DNA of 64,000 nt from Alphaproteobacteria bacterium (lineage in GTDB: Bacteria; Myxococcota_A; UBA796; GCA-2862545). The notes beneath the pieces were generated by a model. The model was given only the letters and a program-made list of their open reading frames with translations. It was not told the DNA's origin and searched no databases. Shown piece after piece: positions 19,240-26,904 of the stretch (the stretch's first letter is position 1; every line of letters starts with the position of its first letter). The translations under genes and the position numbers were made by a program. The stretch lies in assembly GCA_020632875.1 (NCBI GenBank), contig JACKET010000010.1, positions 124,001 to 188,000 of the forward strand. The letters are read 5' to 3'.

Positions 19240-19755
19240 CTACAGCAACCCGCGGCGCAATGCCCGCTCCAACGTCACGACCGCGAGGGCGTGGTCGACC
19301 TGGCCGCCGTCGAGCAGCGCGGGGACGGCGCTCGCGGGGTGGAGCTCGACCTCGATGTCCTCCTCGGCGTCGGGCTCGGGCGCGCCCAGGCGGCTCGCCG
19401 GGCGCACGAGGTACATCCAGGTGCGGTTCGTCTGGATCGCGGGGTTCGACCACACCCAGCCGAGCGGCTCGACGGGGCCGGTGTACCCGGTCTCTTCGCG
19501 GAGCTCGCGCAGCGCGGCGTCTTCGGGGCGCTCGCCGGGATCGACGCAGCCGCCGGGGATCTCGAGCGTGACCACCCCCGCACCGGACCGCGGCTGGCGG
19601 ACCAGCACCACCTCGGACCGCGCCGTGACCGCGAGGATGTTGACCCAGTCGGGCATGTGCAGGCGGGCGTGGTCGCGCACGCCGATGGGCGTGTCGACCG
19701 GCACGGTGTCGATGCGCACGATGGGATGTTCGAACAGCCAGGGTCCGTCGGGCAT
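19240..19755 (-). CDS. NUDIX hydrolase (ADP-ribose pyrophosphatase-like)
   Basis: This 171-residue protein has a complete Nudix box: GGCVDPGERPEDAALRELRE followed by ETGYTG, fitting G-x5-E-x7-REUxEExGU. The layout (N-terminal strand region, EIPGG before the box, WVWSNPAIQTNRTWMYL after it) is like ADP-ribose and nucleoside-diphosphate sugar hydrolases of the NudF type. It would split a nucleoside diphosphate linked to another group, using Mg2+. It heads a leftward operon with two unknown genes and diverges from the gene at 19779. Confidence 0.9.
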   Translation of the reverse strand: MPDGPWLFEHPIVRIDTVPVDTPIGVRDHARLHMPDWVNILAVTARSEVVLVRQPRSGAGVVTLEIPGGCVDPGERPEDAALRELREETGYTGPVEPLGWVWSNPAIQTNRTWMYLVRPASRLGAPEPDAEEDIEVELHPASAVPALLDGGQVDHALAVVTLERALRRGLL

Positions 19756-19778
19756 GGGAGAGCGTTATCCAGTCCACC

Positions 19779-19982
19779 ATGCAGAATCCCCTGCCCGACC
19801 GGATCCGCCGCGCCCACGACGCCGCCGTCGCGACGGACCGCGCGGGCTACCTCGACCCCGACACGGGCCTGTTCGTCATGACGGCGCGCACCCTGTCCGA
19901 CCGCGGCTATTGCTGCGGCAACGGGTGCCGGCACTGCCCGTGGCCGCCCGACGTCCAGGCCGCCGCCGGGAGGCCGCGTTGA
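19779..19982 (+). CDS. DUF5522-like small Cys-rich protein
   Basis: This 67-residue protein ends its conserved core with GLFVMTARTLSDRGYCCGNGCRHCPW. The CCGxGCRHCP signature fits the DUF5522 family as I remember it; four Cys and one His could bind a metal. The function is unknown. The stop overlaps the TTG start of the methyltransferase gene (TTGA), so both are translated together. Confidence 0.75.
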   Translation: MQNPLPDRIRRAHDAAVATDRAGYLDPDTGLFVMTARTLSDRGYCCGNGCRHCPWPPDVQAAAGRPR

Positions 19983-21364
19983 GCGCGAAGAAGAAGCCGA
20001 TCCCGCCGTTCGAGACCGAGATCGTGAAGCTCGGGCCCAAGGGGGTGGGCGTGGGCACCGCGCCCGACGGGCGCCCCGTGCACGTGCGCCGCGCTCCGCC
20101 CGGTGGCCGCGTGCTCGTCCGCCCGGCGGGTCGCCGGAAGGGCCTGTGGCGCGGGTACCGCACGGCGCTCGTCCGCCCGCCCGCGGATGGCGCGACGCCG
20201 GCCTGCCCGGTGTTCGGGCTGTGCGGCGGGTGCGTGCTGCAGGAGCTCTCGCTCGACGCCCAGCGCGCCCACAAGCTGGCCCGCGCGATGGAGGAGGTCG
20301 GCGAGGCCGACTGGCGCGGCGTGCGCGGGAGCCCCGACGCGTACGGGTTCCGGAACAAGATGGAGTTCTCGTTCGGCACGAAGCGGTACGCCTCGGAGAA
20401 CGAGATGGCCGCGGGCGGCGTGTCGCTCGACGGGCGCTTCCTCGGCCTGCACGCGCCGGGGCGCTTCGACCGCATCGTCGACGTGGCGGACTGCCCGCTG
20501 CTCGACGATGCCGGGAACGCCGTGCTGGCCGCGACGCGCGACGTGCTGCTCCGCCGCGACACGTCGATCTGGGACCTCCGCACCCACGCGGGGTTCCTCC
20601 GGCACCTGCTGATCCGGCGCGGCGAGGGGTCCGTGTACGCCGGGCTCTTCACCGCGTCGCCCGCCGATCACCACGACCAGGAGGCCATGGACGCGTGGTT
20701 CGAGCGCATCGAGGCGATCGGCGCGGGCGTCGAGGTGAGCGCCGGCTGGTACGTGAACGACGGGCTCGCCGACGTAGCGCGCGGCGTGCTCCGCAGCCAG
20801 GTCGGCTGGCCGACGCTCGAGATGGCGCTGCTCGGCAAGCGCTTCTCGCTCGCGCCGCTGGCGTTCTTCCAGACCTCCACCGCCGGTGCGGCCGTGCTGA
20901 TCGAGACGATCGGCGAGGCGCTCGGCTCCGGCCACCGCACGCTGCTCGATCTGTACTGCGGCACCGGCGCCATCGGGATCTGCCTGTCGGGCCATGCCGC
21001 GCAGGTCGTGGGCATCGAGGAGGTCGAGGCCGCCATCGACAACGCCCGCACCAACGCCGCGGCGAACGGCGTCGCGGCCACCTACCGGGTCGCGAAGGTC
21101 GAAGACGCCCTCGACGCGCTGGTGGGCGGCCCCGGGGTCGCGGCCGTCGTCGATCCGCCGCGGGCCGGGCTGCACCCGAAGGTCGCGAAGAAGCTGGCCG
21201 AGACGCCGCTCGAGGTCCTGGTGTACGTCGCGTGCAACCCGGCGTCGCTGGGCCGCGACCGCGAGCTGCTCGAAGCGGGCGGATGGCGGCTGGAGGCCGC
21301 GTGGGCCGTCGATCTGTTCCCCCAGACCGGCCACCTCGAGGTCGTGGGGCGGTTCGTGCGATGA
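19979..21364 (+). CDS. RNA (uracil-C5)-methyltransferase, RlmD/TrmA family
   Basis: This 461-residue protein has a TRAM-like N-terminus, an Fe-S type Cys cluster (CPVFGLCGGC at about residue 78 plus Cys in VADCPLL), the SAM-binding block LDLYCGTGAIGI and the catalytic Cys419 in VYVACNPASLGRD. RlmD uses such a cluster and methylates U1939 of 23S rRNA; RlmC and TrmA-like relatives act on other uracils, so the target is not certain. The start is TTG 19979, with GGGAGG 5 nt upstream, overlapping the previous stop. The next gene overlaps as ATGA. Confidence 0.88.
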   Translation: MSAKKKPIPPFETEIVKLGPKGVGVGTAPDGRPVHVRRAPPGGRVLVRPAGRRKGLWRGYRTALVRPPADGATPACPVFGLCGGCVLQELSLDAQRAHKLARAMEEVGEADWRGVRGSPDAYGFRNKMEFSFGTKRYASENEMAAGGVSLDGRFLGLHAPGRFDRIVDVADCPLLDDAGNAVLAATRDVLLRRDTSIWDLRTHAGFLRHLLIRRGEGSVYAGLFTASPADHHDQEAMDAWFERIEAIGAGVEVSAGWYVNDGLADVARGVLRSQVGWPTLEMALLGKRFSLAPLAFFQTSTAGAAVLIETIGEALGSGHRTLLDLYCGTGAIGICLSGHAAQVVGIEEVEAAIDNARTNAAANGVAATYRVAKVEDALDALVGGPGVAAVVDPPRAGLHPKVAKKLAETPLEVLVYVACNPASLGRDRELLEAGGWRLEAAWAVDLFPQTGHLEVVGRFVR

Positions 21365-21891
21365 AGCTCCTCGTCACCGGCTTCGGGCCCTTCCTCGACG
21401 TGCGCGACAACCCCGCGGCGCGCGTCGCCCGCGCGGTCGATGGTGCGTCCGGGCCGGGCTTCCGCGTCGTCGGCCGCGAGATCCCGGTGTCCTACGCCCG
21501 CGCCGTCGAAGAGACCGTGCGACACGCCCGCGAGCACGGGGTCGATTGCGTGCTGGGGGTCGGCGTCGCCGGCACGCGCACCGCGCCCGAGCTCGAGCGC
21601 TTCGGTCGGGCCCGGCTCGGCCAGAGCCCCGACGTCGACGGGGTCTGCGCGCCTCGCCTGCCCGGTCCCGACGTGCTCGAGAGCTCGCTCGATGTCGTCC
21701 GCTGGGCCGGGGCCCTCGGCTGCCACATCTCCGAAGACGCCGGCGGGTACGTGTGCAACGCGTGGCTCCACCAGGTCCGGCAGCGGCTCGACGTGCCCGT
21801 GGGGTTCCTCCACGTGCCCCCCGACGGCATCGCGGCGTCCTGGCTGATCGCGGGGCTCGCACGGCTCGTCACAAGCGCAGACGCCCCGTGA
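21361..21891 (+). CDS. pcp: Pyroglutamyl peptidase I (family C15)
   Basis: This 176-residue protein removes N-terminal pyroglutamate from peptides. The opening LLVTGFGPFLDVRDNPA is the family hallmark. The triad can be placed at Cys132 (GGYVCNAWLHQ), His151 (GFLHVPPD) and a Glu in TAPELERF. It is slightly shorter than the usual 200-215 residues, mainly in the middle. Its ATG overlaps the stop of the methyltransferase gene, so it is the last gene of a three-gene coupled unit. Confidence 0.88.
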   Translation: MKLLVTGFGPFLDVRDNPAARVARAVDGASGPGFRVVGREIPVSYARAVEETVRHAREHGVDCVLGVGVAGTRTAPELERFGRARLGQSPDVDGVCAPRLPGPDVLESSLDVVRWAGALGCHISEDAGGYVCNAWLHQVRQRLDVPVGFLHVPPDGIAASWLIAGLARLVTSADAP

Positions 21892-21936
21892 CGGGCCGTC
21901 TCGGGTAGAGTCCCGCCCGAGATTGGAGGACCCCCG

Positions 21937-22593
21937 GTGCACGGCGTCGCGATCGAGTTCGATCAGGTGGCCCGCAGGTTCGGGCCCCGCTGGGCGCTCG
22001 GCGGGATCACGCTGTCGATCGGGGCCGGCGAGGGCGTGATGCTCACGGGTCCGAACGGCTCGGGCAAGTCCACGCTCCTCCGGTGCCTGTCCACGGCCCT
22101 CAAGATCCACCACGGCGAGATCCGGGTCGGCGGGCAGGAGCTGTGGGCGAACCGCCAGACGATTCGGCCGTCCATCGGCTTCCTCTCGCACGCCGGCTAC
22201 CTCTACGACGACCTCTCGGGTGCCGACAACCTGCGCGTGTGGGCGAAGCTCGGCGGGATGACGGCCGATCCCCACCCCCTGCTCGAGCGTGTCGGGCTGC
22301 CGCCGAAGCGCCTCGACCCCGTGCGCACCTACAGCCAGGGCATGCGGCGGCGGCTCGCGCTCGCGCGCCTGATGCTGCAGAAGCCGAAGATCGTGCTCCT
22401 CGACGAGCCGTACACCGCGCTCGACGCCGACGGGCGGCGCCTCGTCACCGATCTGGCGCGCGAGTTCCGGGAGAGCGGGGCCACGCTGCTGATGGCGACC
22501 CACCTCGTGAGCTACGCGAGCGAGGCGTGCGACCGCCACATCGCCCTGCTCGACGGCAAGCTCGTCGACGACGCACCCGTGGAGACCGAATGA
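21937..22593 (+). CDS. ccmA: ABC transporter ATPase, CcmA type
   Basis: This 218-residue ATPase has Walker A GPNGSGKST, signature YSQGMRRRLALAR, Walker B VLLDEPYTALD and the H-loop His (ATHLVS). The next gene is a CcmB permease, which identifies it as CcmA of the cytochrome c maturation exporter that with CcmC loads haem onto CcmE. The GTG start has GGAGGA 7 nt upstream. TAGAGT at 21905-21910 is a possible -10. It overlaps ccmB by ATGA. Confidence 0.85.
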   Translation: MHGVAIEFDQVARRFGPRWALGGITLSIGAGEGVMLTGPNGSGKSTLLRCLSTALKIHHGEIRVGGQELWANRQTIRPSIGFLSHAGYLYDDLSGADNLRVWAKLGGMTADPHPLLERVGLPPKRLDPVRTYSQGMRRRLALARLMLQKPKIVLLDEPYTALDADGRRLVTDLAREFRESGATLLMATHLVSYASEACDRHIALLDGKLVDDAPVETE

Positions 22594-23267
22594 TCCGGCA
22601 GACGTGGGCCGTGCTGTACAAAGAGCTCCTCACCGAGCTCCGCCAGCCCGCGCGCATCTCCGGCATCTTCTTCTTCGCGCTCGCGCTCGTGCTGCTGGTG
22701 GGCGTCGCGAGCCCGTCGGGCGTGGTGCTCCAGAAGATGGCGGGCGCGACGCTGTGGCTCGGGCTGATGCTCGCGAGCACCCGGGCGCTCGACCAGTCCT
22801 ACCAGGTCGAGCTCGAGCACAACGCCCTCGAGGGGATGGTGCTGTGGCCGGTCGATCCGCGGGCCGTCTACTACGGGAAGGCCGTCGCCAACGCGGTGAT
22901 GCTGCTGCTCGTGTGCTGTGCGCTGACCCCGTTCGTCCTCGCGATGTGCGACGCCGGCATCGCCGGGAACAAGCTGTTGTTCGTGGCCTTCCTCGCCGCG
23001 GGGTGCTCCGGGCTGGCCGCCCCGGGCACGCTGTTCGGGCTCATCACGGGGCAGGCGCGCGGGTCGTCCGTGCTGCTGCCGCTCCTGCTGTTCCCGATCG
23101 TCGTCCCGATGCTGCTCGCCGCCGCGCGCGGCACGATGCTCGTGATGGAGGGCGGCCCGTCCGCCGAGATGGAGGGCCCGGGCTGGCTGAAGGTGCTGCT
23201 GGTGTTCAACCTGCTGCACTGGTCGCTCGGCGGGATCTTCTACGGGTACATCATCGAAGACGGGTGA
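22590..23267 (+). CDS. ccmB: CcmB-type ABC permease
   Basis: This 225-residue membrane protein has six hydrophobic segments. The CcmB pattern is clear: LYKELLTELRQPARISGIFFFALALVLL split across the first helix, LALDQSY-like RALDQSYQVELEHNALEGMVLWP, and GTLFGLITGQARGSSVLLPLLLFPIVVPMLLAA. Together with CcmA it forms the exporter part of cytochrome c maturation system I. ccmC, ccmE, ccmF and ccmH do not follow; the next gene is on the other strand, so the rest of the pathway is elsewhere or absent. Confidence 0.88.
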   Translation: MIRQTWAVLYKELLTELRQPARISGIFFFALALVLLVGVASPSGVVLQKMAGATLWLGLMLASTRALDQSYQVELEHNALEGMVLWPVDPRAVYYGKAVANAVMLLLVCCALTPFVLAMCDAGIAGNKLLFVAFLAAGCSGLAAPGTLFGLITGQARGSSVLLPLLLFPIVVPMLLAAARGTMLVMEGGPSAEMEGPGWLKVLLVFNLLHWSLGGIFYGYIIEDG

Positions 23268-23276
23268 CGCCGCGCG

Positions 23277-24188
23277 TCAGTACCAGTTCGTGCCCGAGAG
23301 CGAGCCCGACACGCGGTCGTAGATGCCGAACCACACGCGATCCGAGCCCGGGAACGCGACGTCGGGATGGACGACCACGACGAACCGGTCGAAGTCGTGG
23401 CCGTACGGGTCGTCTTCGGGGTCGGTGAGCTCGTACACGAGGGACGGATCGAGCGCATCGATCGCCTGCTCGAGGGTGTTGCCGCCCATGGCTTCGACAT
23501 CCGCGCCGTACTGGCCGTACCAGTAGGCGAGCGTCGGCTCGAGGTCGACGACGAACCGGTCGGCGAGCGGGACCTCGGAGGGCACGACCATCGCCGCCTG
23601 GCGCAGGCGGCGCAGCGCGGACTCGCCGACGTACGGGACCGCGGCGAGGGCCGCGAGGTCGGCGATGGGACGCGCCGCGACGATGCCGTCGGCGGCGCGG
23701 CTGTCGAGGCCGAGCGTGTCGTCGAGCCAGGCGTGCTCGGCTTCGTTCGCGAGGCGCAGCGTGGCGTCGGCCTCGGCGACGGTGAACGCCACGCCGTCGT
23801 ACACGCCCAGCAGGTCGTCGTCGTGCAGGACCCAGCCCGCCGCCTGCGCGTAGGCCGAGAGCCGATCGAGCGCGGCAGGACCGACGTACTTCACGGCATC
23901 GACCTCGGCGATGGACGTGTAGGGCCGGTCGTCGGCGGTGCCCTGCCGGCCGTCGGCGCCGTCGCGACGCGCGACGAGGCCGCGTGCAGCGCGCACATCG
24001 AGGCCCGCGTCGTCGTCGAGCAGGTCGACCGTGGTGCCCGCGTCGTTCAGGAGGGCCAGCACACCGTGCGCCTCGGGCGAGCCATCGACCAGCGCGCGGT
24101 GGGAGGCATCGTCGAGCATCGGGCCGGCGCCGGGCTCGAAGGGGGCACAGCCGACGGCGGCGAGGGCGAAGAGCACAGAGCGGAGCAC
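23277..24188 (-). CDS. Lipoprotein with helix-hairpin-helix-like repeats
   Basis: This 303-residue protein starts at GTG 24188 with GGAGG 4 nt upstream. The signal peptide ends in a lipobox AAVGC (Cys14). Three segments resemble ComEA-type helix-hairpin-helix units: YTSIAEVDAVKYVGPAALDRL, AAVPYVGESALRRL and a less clear LDDDAGLDVRAARGLVARR. Such repeats normally bind DNA or act as structural modules. The C-terminal 90 residues are of unknown fold, ending in VWFGIYDRVSGSLSGTNWY. The AT-rich leader holds a hairpin (24203-24218). Confidence 0.7.
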   Translation of the reverse strand: MLRSVLFALAAVGCAPFEPGAGPMLDDASHRALVDGSPEAHGVLALLNDAGTTVDLLDDDAGLDVRAARGLVARRDGADGRQGTADDRPYTSIAEVDAVKYVGPAALDRLSAYAQAAGWVLHDDDLLGVYDGVAFTVAEADATLRLANEAEHAWLDDTLGLDSRAADGIVAARPIADLAALAAVPYVGESALRRLRQAAMVVPSEVPLADRFVVDLEPTLAYWYGQYGADVEAMGGNTLEQAIDALDPSLVYELTDPEDDPYGHDFDRFVVVVHPDVAFPGSDRVWFGIYDRVSGSLSGTNWY

Positions 24189-24202
24189 GAGACCTCCAAA
24201 AA

Positions 24203-24218
24203 CAGAATCGACATTCTG
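24203..24218. promoter_or_regulatory. Hairpin followed by T5 just before the ribosome binding site
   Basis: CAGAAT-CGAC-ATTCTG is a perfect 6-bp inverted repeat. On the minus strand it is followed by TTTTT and then GGAGG and the GTG start of the lipoprotein gene. It could be an operator, a weak attenuator or an RNA stem near the ribosome binding site. The short AT-rich stem makes a strong terminator unlikely. Confidence 0.4.
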
Positions 24219-24294
24219 ATAACCGGGAGGTCTGGAGGGCGCCACCTGGCGGTTGGAGTGCCCGAAGGGCGTGGGCGGGGCGGGCCGGATCCGC

Positions 24295-24868
24295 GGCCTC
24301 ACGCAGATGACGCAGAAGGACGCAGATGACGCAGAAACGACGCCGTCGCGGGTTCGAGCGTCTTCGCGTCCCCGGAGCGCCGAGTGGGCCTTCTTTCGGA
24401 TCGAATTCGAGACTCACCAGAGCAGGCCGGCGTTTCGGCTGCTCCGGTCTCGGGGAGGCAGAGGGGGCCTTGGACGGATCGCACGCTGTGGATCCCTGCG
24501 GACCGCTGTGCGCGATCGACCCGCCGGTCCGGCCCTCGGGAGCCCGTCCCCGCTCGGATCACGCACAGCGACCACAGCGGGCCACAGCGCCGGAAGGTCG
24601 GCGACGTTCACCGGGCCCGCTCACCCGAGCAGCCCGAAACGCCTGCCTGCTCTGGTGAATCCCGACTCCGGTCCGCGGGGAGGCCTTCTCTGTCGACCCG
24701 AACACCGAGCCGGCCGTCGAGAGCCCTGCCGCCACGGGTGGAACCTGGCGTCCTCGACAGCCTGGGTGCAAACCCGGTCGACGGTGCCCGGGGAGAGGAG
24801 GACGCTCGAACCCGCGACGGCGTGGTTTCTGCGTCATCTGCGTCCTTCTGCGTCATCTGCGTGAGGCC
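24295..24868. mobile_element. About 574-bp palindromic element with 68-bp terminal inverted repeats (MITE-like)
   Basis: The stretch between 24189 and 24914 holds no gene. It is filled by an element whose ends are inverted copies: 24295-24362 and 24801-24868 match at 67 of 68 positions. Each end contains direct repeats of ACGCAGATGACGCAGA. Inside, a second pair of arms (about 24414-24449 and 24624-24659, sharing CACCAGAGCAGG and GGCGTTTCGG) is also inverted, and sequences outside those arms are still related. The whole thing can fold into one long cruciform or RNA hairpin. No transposase or convincing ORF is inside, so it would need help in trans. I see no clear target-site duplication. Confidence 0.75.
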
Positions 24869-24914
24869 TTGAGACGCTCGGAGCCCGACCGCTTCCGACA
24901 CGAATCAGCGCCTC

Positions 24915-25460
24915 CTAGAGGCCCAGGACGGCCCCGGCGAACACGATCAGCGCGGGCCCGCCGAGCTGGCCGAGCTCTTTCAGCACATCGTCCTTCCGGA
25001 ACCGGCCCTGGTCGTCGAACAGCGCGGGCGGCTCGGCCCGGCCCTCGGCGAGCGCGACCTTCAGGCGCTCGAGGCCCTCGCGGAACACGTGCTCCCATAC
25101 CCACTGCAGGTCGACCGGCTCTTCGTGCGTGTCGGTCATCATCACCAGCCGCCCGTCGCGCGCCCCGACCCCGAGCTCGAGGAAGTCGAGGTTCAGGATC
25201 GGCACCACACCGCCGCGCTCCACCGCGATCTGGTCGAGCCAGCCCGTGTCGGTGAGATCGGGCACGATCAGCGGATCGGCCAGTGCGGGCGGGCAGTTCC
25301 ACACGAGCCCGATGAGCCGGGCATCGATCTCCTGCGTGTAGAGCTGCTCTTCGCGGGTGTCGTGCAGGATGCGCCGCGCCTCGCGGTCCTCGAACGAGTC
25401 CTCGCCGAGCTCGGTCCACGTCCACGGGATGCCCTCGCTCTCGTCGTCGTAGCCGCTCAT
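24915..25460 (-). CDS. Unknown protein coupled to a TIGR02147-type regulator
   Basis: This 181-residue cytoplasmic protein starts at an ATG that overlaps the stop of the regulator gene by one base (TGATG). It is acidic, with SEGIPWTWTELGEDSF, EEQLYTQEIDARLIGLVWNCPPAL and a Trp-rich VDLQWVWEHVFREGLERL. The end is hydrophobic (GGPALIVFAGAVLGL), possibly a membrane-seeking tail. I recognise no family. Coupling suggests it acts with the regulator. Its stop lies 46 bp from the palindromic element. Confidence 0.6.
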   Translation of the reverse strand: MSGYDDESEGIPWTWTELGEDSFEDREARRILHDTREEQLYTQEIDARLIGLVWNCPPALADPLIVPDLTDTGWLDQIAVERGGVVPILNLDFLELGVGARDGRLVMMTDTHEEPVDLQWVWEHVFREGLERLKVALAEGRAEPPALFDDQGRFRKDDVLKELGQLGGPALIVFAGAVLGL

Positions 25461-26440
25461 CACCGGTCTCCTTCGACGGGATCGAGCTTGAAGAGCTGGA
25501 TGTTCGCGACGACCACGTGCTCCTCCGGGTGCGAGCCCGCCACGATCTGGCGCAGGGCCCGATAGTACGCGAGATGGAGCTCGCGGATCCGCTCGAAGTC
25601 CTCGGCCGAGCACGTGAACACGTTGTAGCTGAACTGGCCGGGTGCGCCGCCGTCGATGCGCTCGACGCCCACGTTGGCCCAGTGGGACTTGAGCTGGCGC
25701 CCGACGCTCGGCTGGAGGCGCGTGTCGACCGCGGTGGTCGCGGGGCGGAATCGCCCGTCCACCCGCTCGACCTGCCCCGTGAGCTCGAGGTATTCGAGGC
25801 AGGAGAGCTCCTCTTCGAGCGGGATGCCGATGCGCGCCGCGATCCAGCCGGGCGCGTGTGCGGGGAGCGCGAGGTAGTCCGCCACCTCGAGCGCGCGGAG
25901 GATCGCCTGCGTCCACGGGTAGCGACCGGCGCCCTGGCGGCGGGCCTCGAGCCGGCGGTACTCCTCCGCCACGCTGGGCACCGCCTCCGGCGGCACGAAG
26001 CTGGTGACGAAGTCGACGAGGCGGAGGCTCGACGCATCGAGGAACGTGAGGAAGTCGGGGAGCCGCGGCTGCGTCTGGCCCACGAGCCAGCGGGTGACCG
26101 AGTAGCGCGACAGGCCGGCCCGTTTCGCGACGTCGGTGGTGGAGCTGCGGCCCTTGAGGTCGGTCATGAAGGCCGCGGTGGCGTCGACCGACGCGAGGTC
26201 GGCGTGCTCGTCGAGCCACTGCCGCGTCTCGTGGCCGTAGAAGCTCTCGAGGCACGTGCGCAGGTCGAGACCCGACCGTTGCACCGCCCGGAAGGTCTCG
26301 GCGATCGTCGGGTACCGGCGGCCGGCCTCCCAGGTGTACGCGACGTTCGACCGGTAGCCGAGCCGACGAGACCAGGCGACCTGACTACGTTTTCCTCGGA
26401 GCGCGATCAACAGCTCGCGGGCGAGCTTCTCGGTGTCCAT
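25460..26440 (-). CDS. TIGR02147/DUF4423-type helix-turn-helix regulator
   Basis: This 326-residue protein starts with an Xre-like helix-turn-helix (residues 5-60, RSQVAWSRRLGYRSNVAYTWE) and shows another at about 100-120 (TTDVAKRAGLSRYSVTRWL). The C-terminal half carries the DUF4423-like pattern: ALEVADYLALP, IGIPLEEELSCLEYLELTGQVERVDGRFRP, and the ending EEHVVVANIQLFKLD. Families of this kind are thought to be transcription regulators. It is the first gene of a two-gene operon. An inverted repeat over its -35 region suggests self-regulation. Confidence 0.7.
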   Translation of the reverse strand: MDTEKLARELLIALRGKRSQVAWSRRLGYRSNVAYTWEAGRRYPTIAETFRAVQRSGLDLRTCLESFYGHETRQWLDEHADLASVDATAAFMTDLKGRSSTTDVAKRAGLSRYSVTRWLVGQTQPRLPDFLTFLDASSLRLVDFVTSFVPPEAVPSVAEEYRRLEARRQGAGRYPWTQAILRALEVADYLALPAHAPGWIAARIGIPLEEELSCLEYLELTGQVERVDGRFRPATTAVDTRLQPSVGRQLKSHWANVGVERIDGGAPGQFSYNVFTCSAEDFERIRELHLAYYRALRQIVAGSHPEEHVVVANIQLFKLDPVEGDR

Positions 26441-26447
26441 GCCGAGA

Positions 26448-26496
26448 CTCTATCGTTTCTGCACACTGGTGGGCACAACCGGTGCACGGTTTGTGC
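26448..26496 (-). promoter_or_regulatory. Promoter with inverted-repeat operator before the regulator operon
   Basis: On the minus strand a -10-like TAGAGT (26453-26448) sits close to the ATG at 26440. Upstream, GCACAACC (26473-26480) and GGTTTGTGC (26488-26496) form an almost perfect inverted repeat around a 7-bp centre. The arm TTGTGC would serve as the -35 at 19 bp. A repressor bound here would block transcription, which fits self-control by the adjacent helix-turn-helix protein. Confidence 0.4.
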
Positions 26497-26561
26497 GATC
26501 CCGACTTGCTGACGGTCGGAGCCCATGCCACTCTGGATGCAGGGAGGAGGCCCAGAAGCCC

Positions 26562-26882
26562 ATGTACCGCACCCTGCTCGTCCTGATCGCCCTCGCCGGT
26601 TGTGGCTCCGAAGAGGGACCCGTCCGCGCCGACGGCGACGAACGTGCGCGCGTGGGGGTCCCCGACCGGAACGGCCCGCGCGAGCATCCCCTCGGCCGCC
26701 ACCGCCCTGCAGGCCGCACCACGCCCACCGTCCGCACGGTGCTCGGCGGGCAGGAGGGCGAGCCCGTCTGGACCGGCGGCGACGCGCTCACCGGCGTCGA
26801 CGACCCCGACTCCGACGGCATCCCCGGTCCCCCGCCCGCGTCCGGAGACACGAGCGACACGAGCGACACCGGACTTCCCTGA
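26562..26882 (+). CDS. Small lipoprotein, disordered
   Basis: This 106-residue protein has a lipoprotein signal with lipobox LAGC (MYRTLLVLIALAGC). The mature chain is short, polar and rich in Asp, Gly, Pro and Arg, ending in a GDTSDTSDTGLP stretch that looks disordered. GGGAGGAGG lies about 11 nt upstream of the ATG. No family is recognised. It lies 22 nt before the SGNH gene on the same strand and may be co-transcribed. Confidence 0.6.
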   Translation: MYRTLLVLIALAGCGSEEGPVRADGDERARVGVPDRNGPREHPLGRHRPAGRTTPTVRTVLGGQEGEPVWTGGDALTGVDDPDSDGIPGPPPASGDTSDTSDTGLP

Positions 26883-26904
26883 CCCGCTCGGTTAGGCGCG
26901 GTCC

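Noticed and set aside
24345..24362. tRNA-like GGGTTCGAGC motif in the element ends
   Set aside because: It resembles a T-arm, but no acceptor stem, anticodon arm or D-arm can be built around it, and it is present at both ends.
24295..24868. Small genes inside the palindromic element
   Set aside because: The frames on both strands begin with the same translated repeat and have no domain or ribosome binding site. They come from the inverted repeats.
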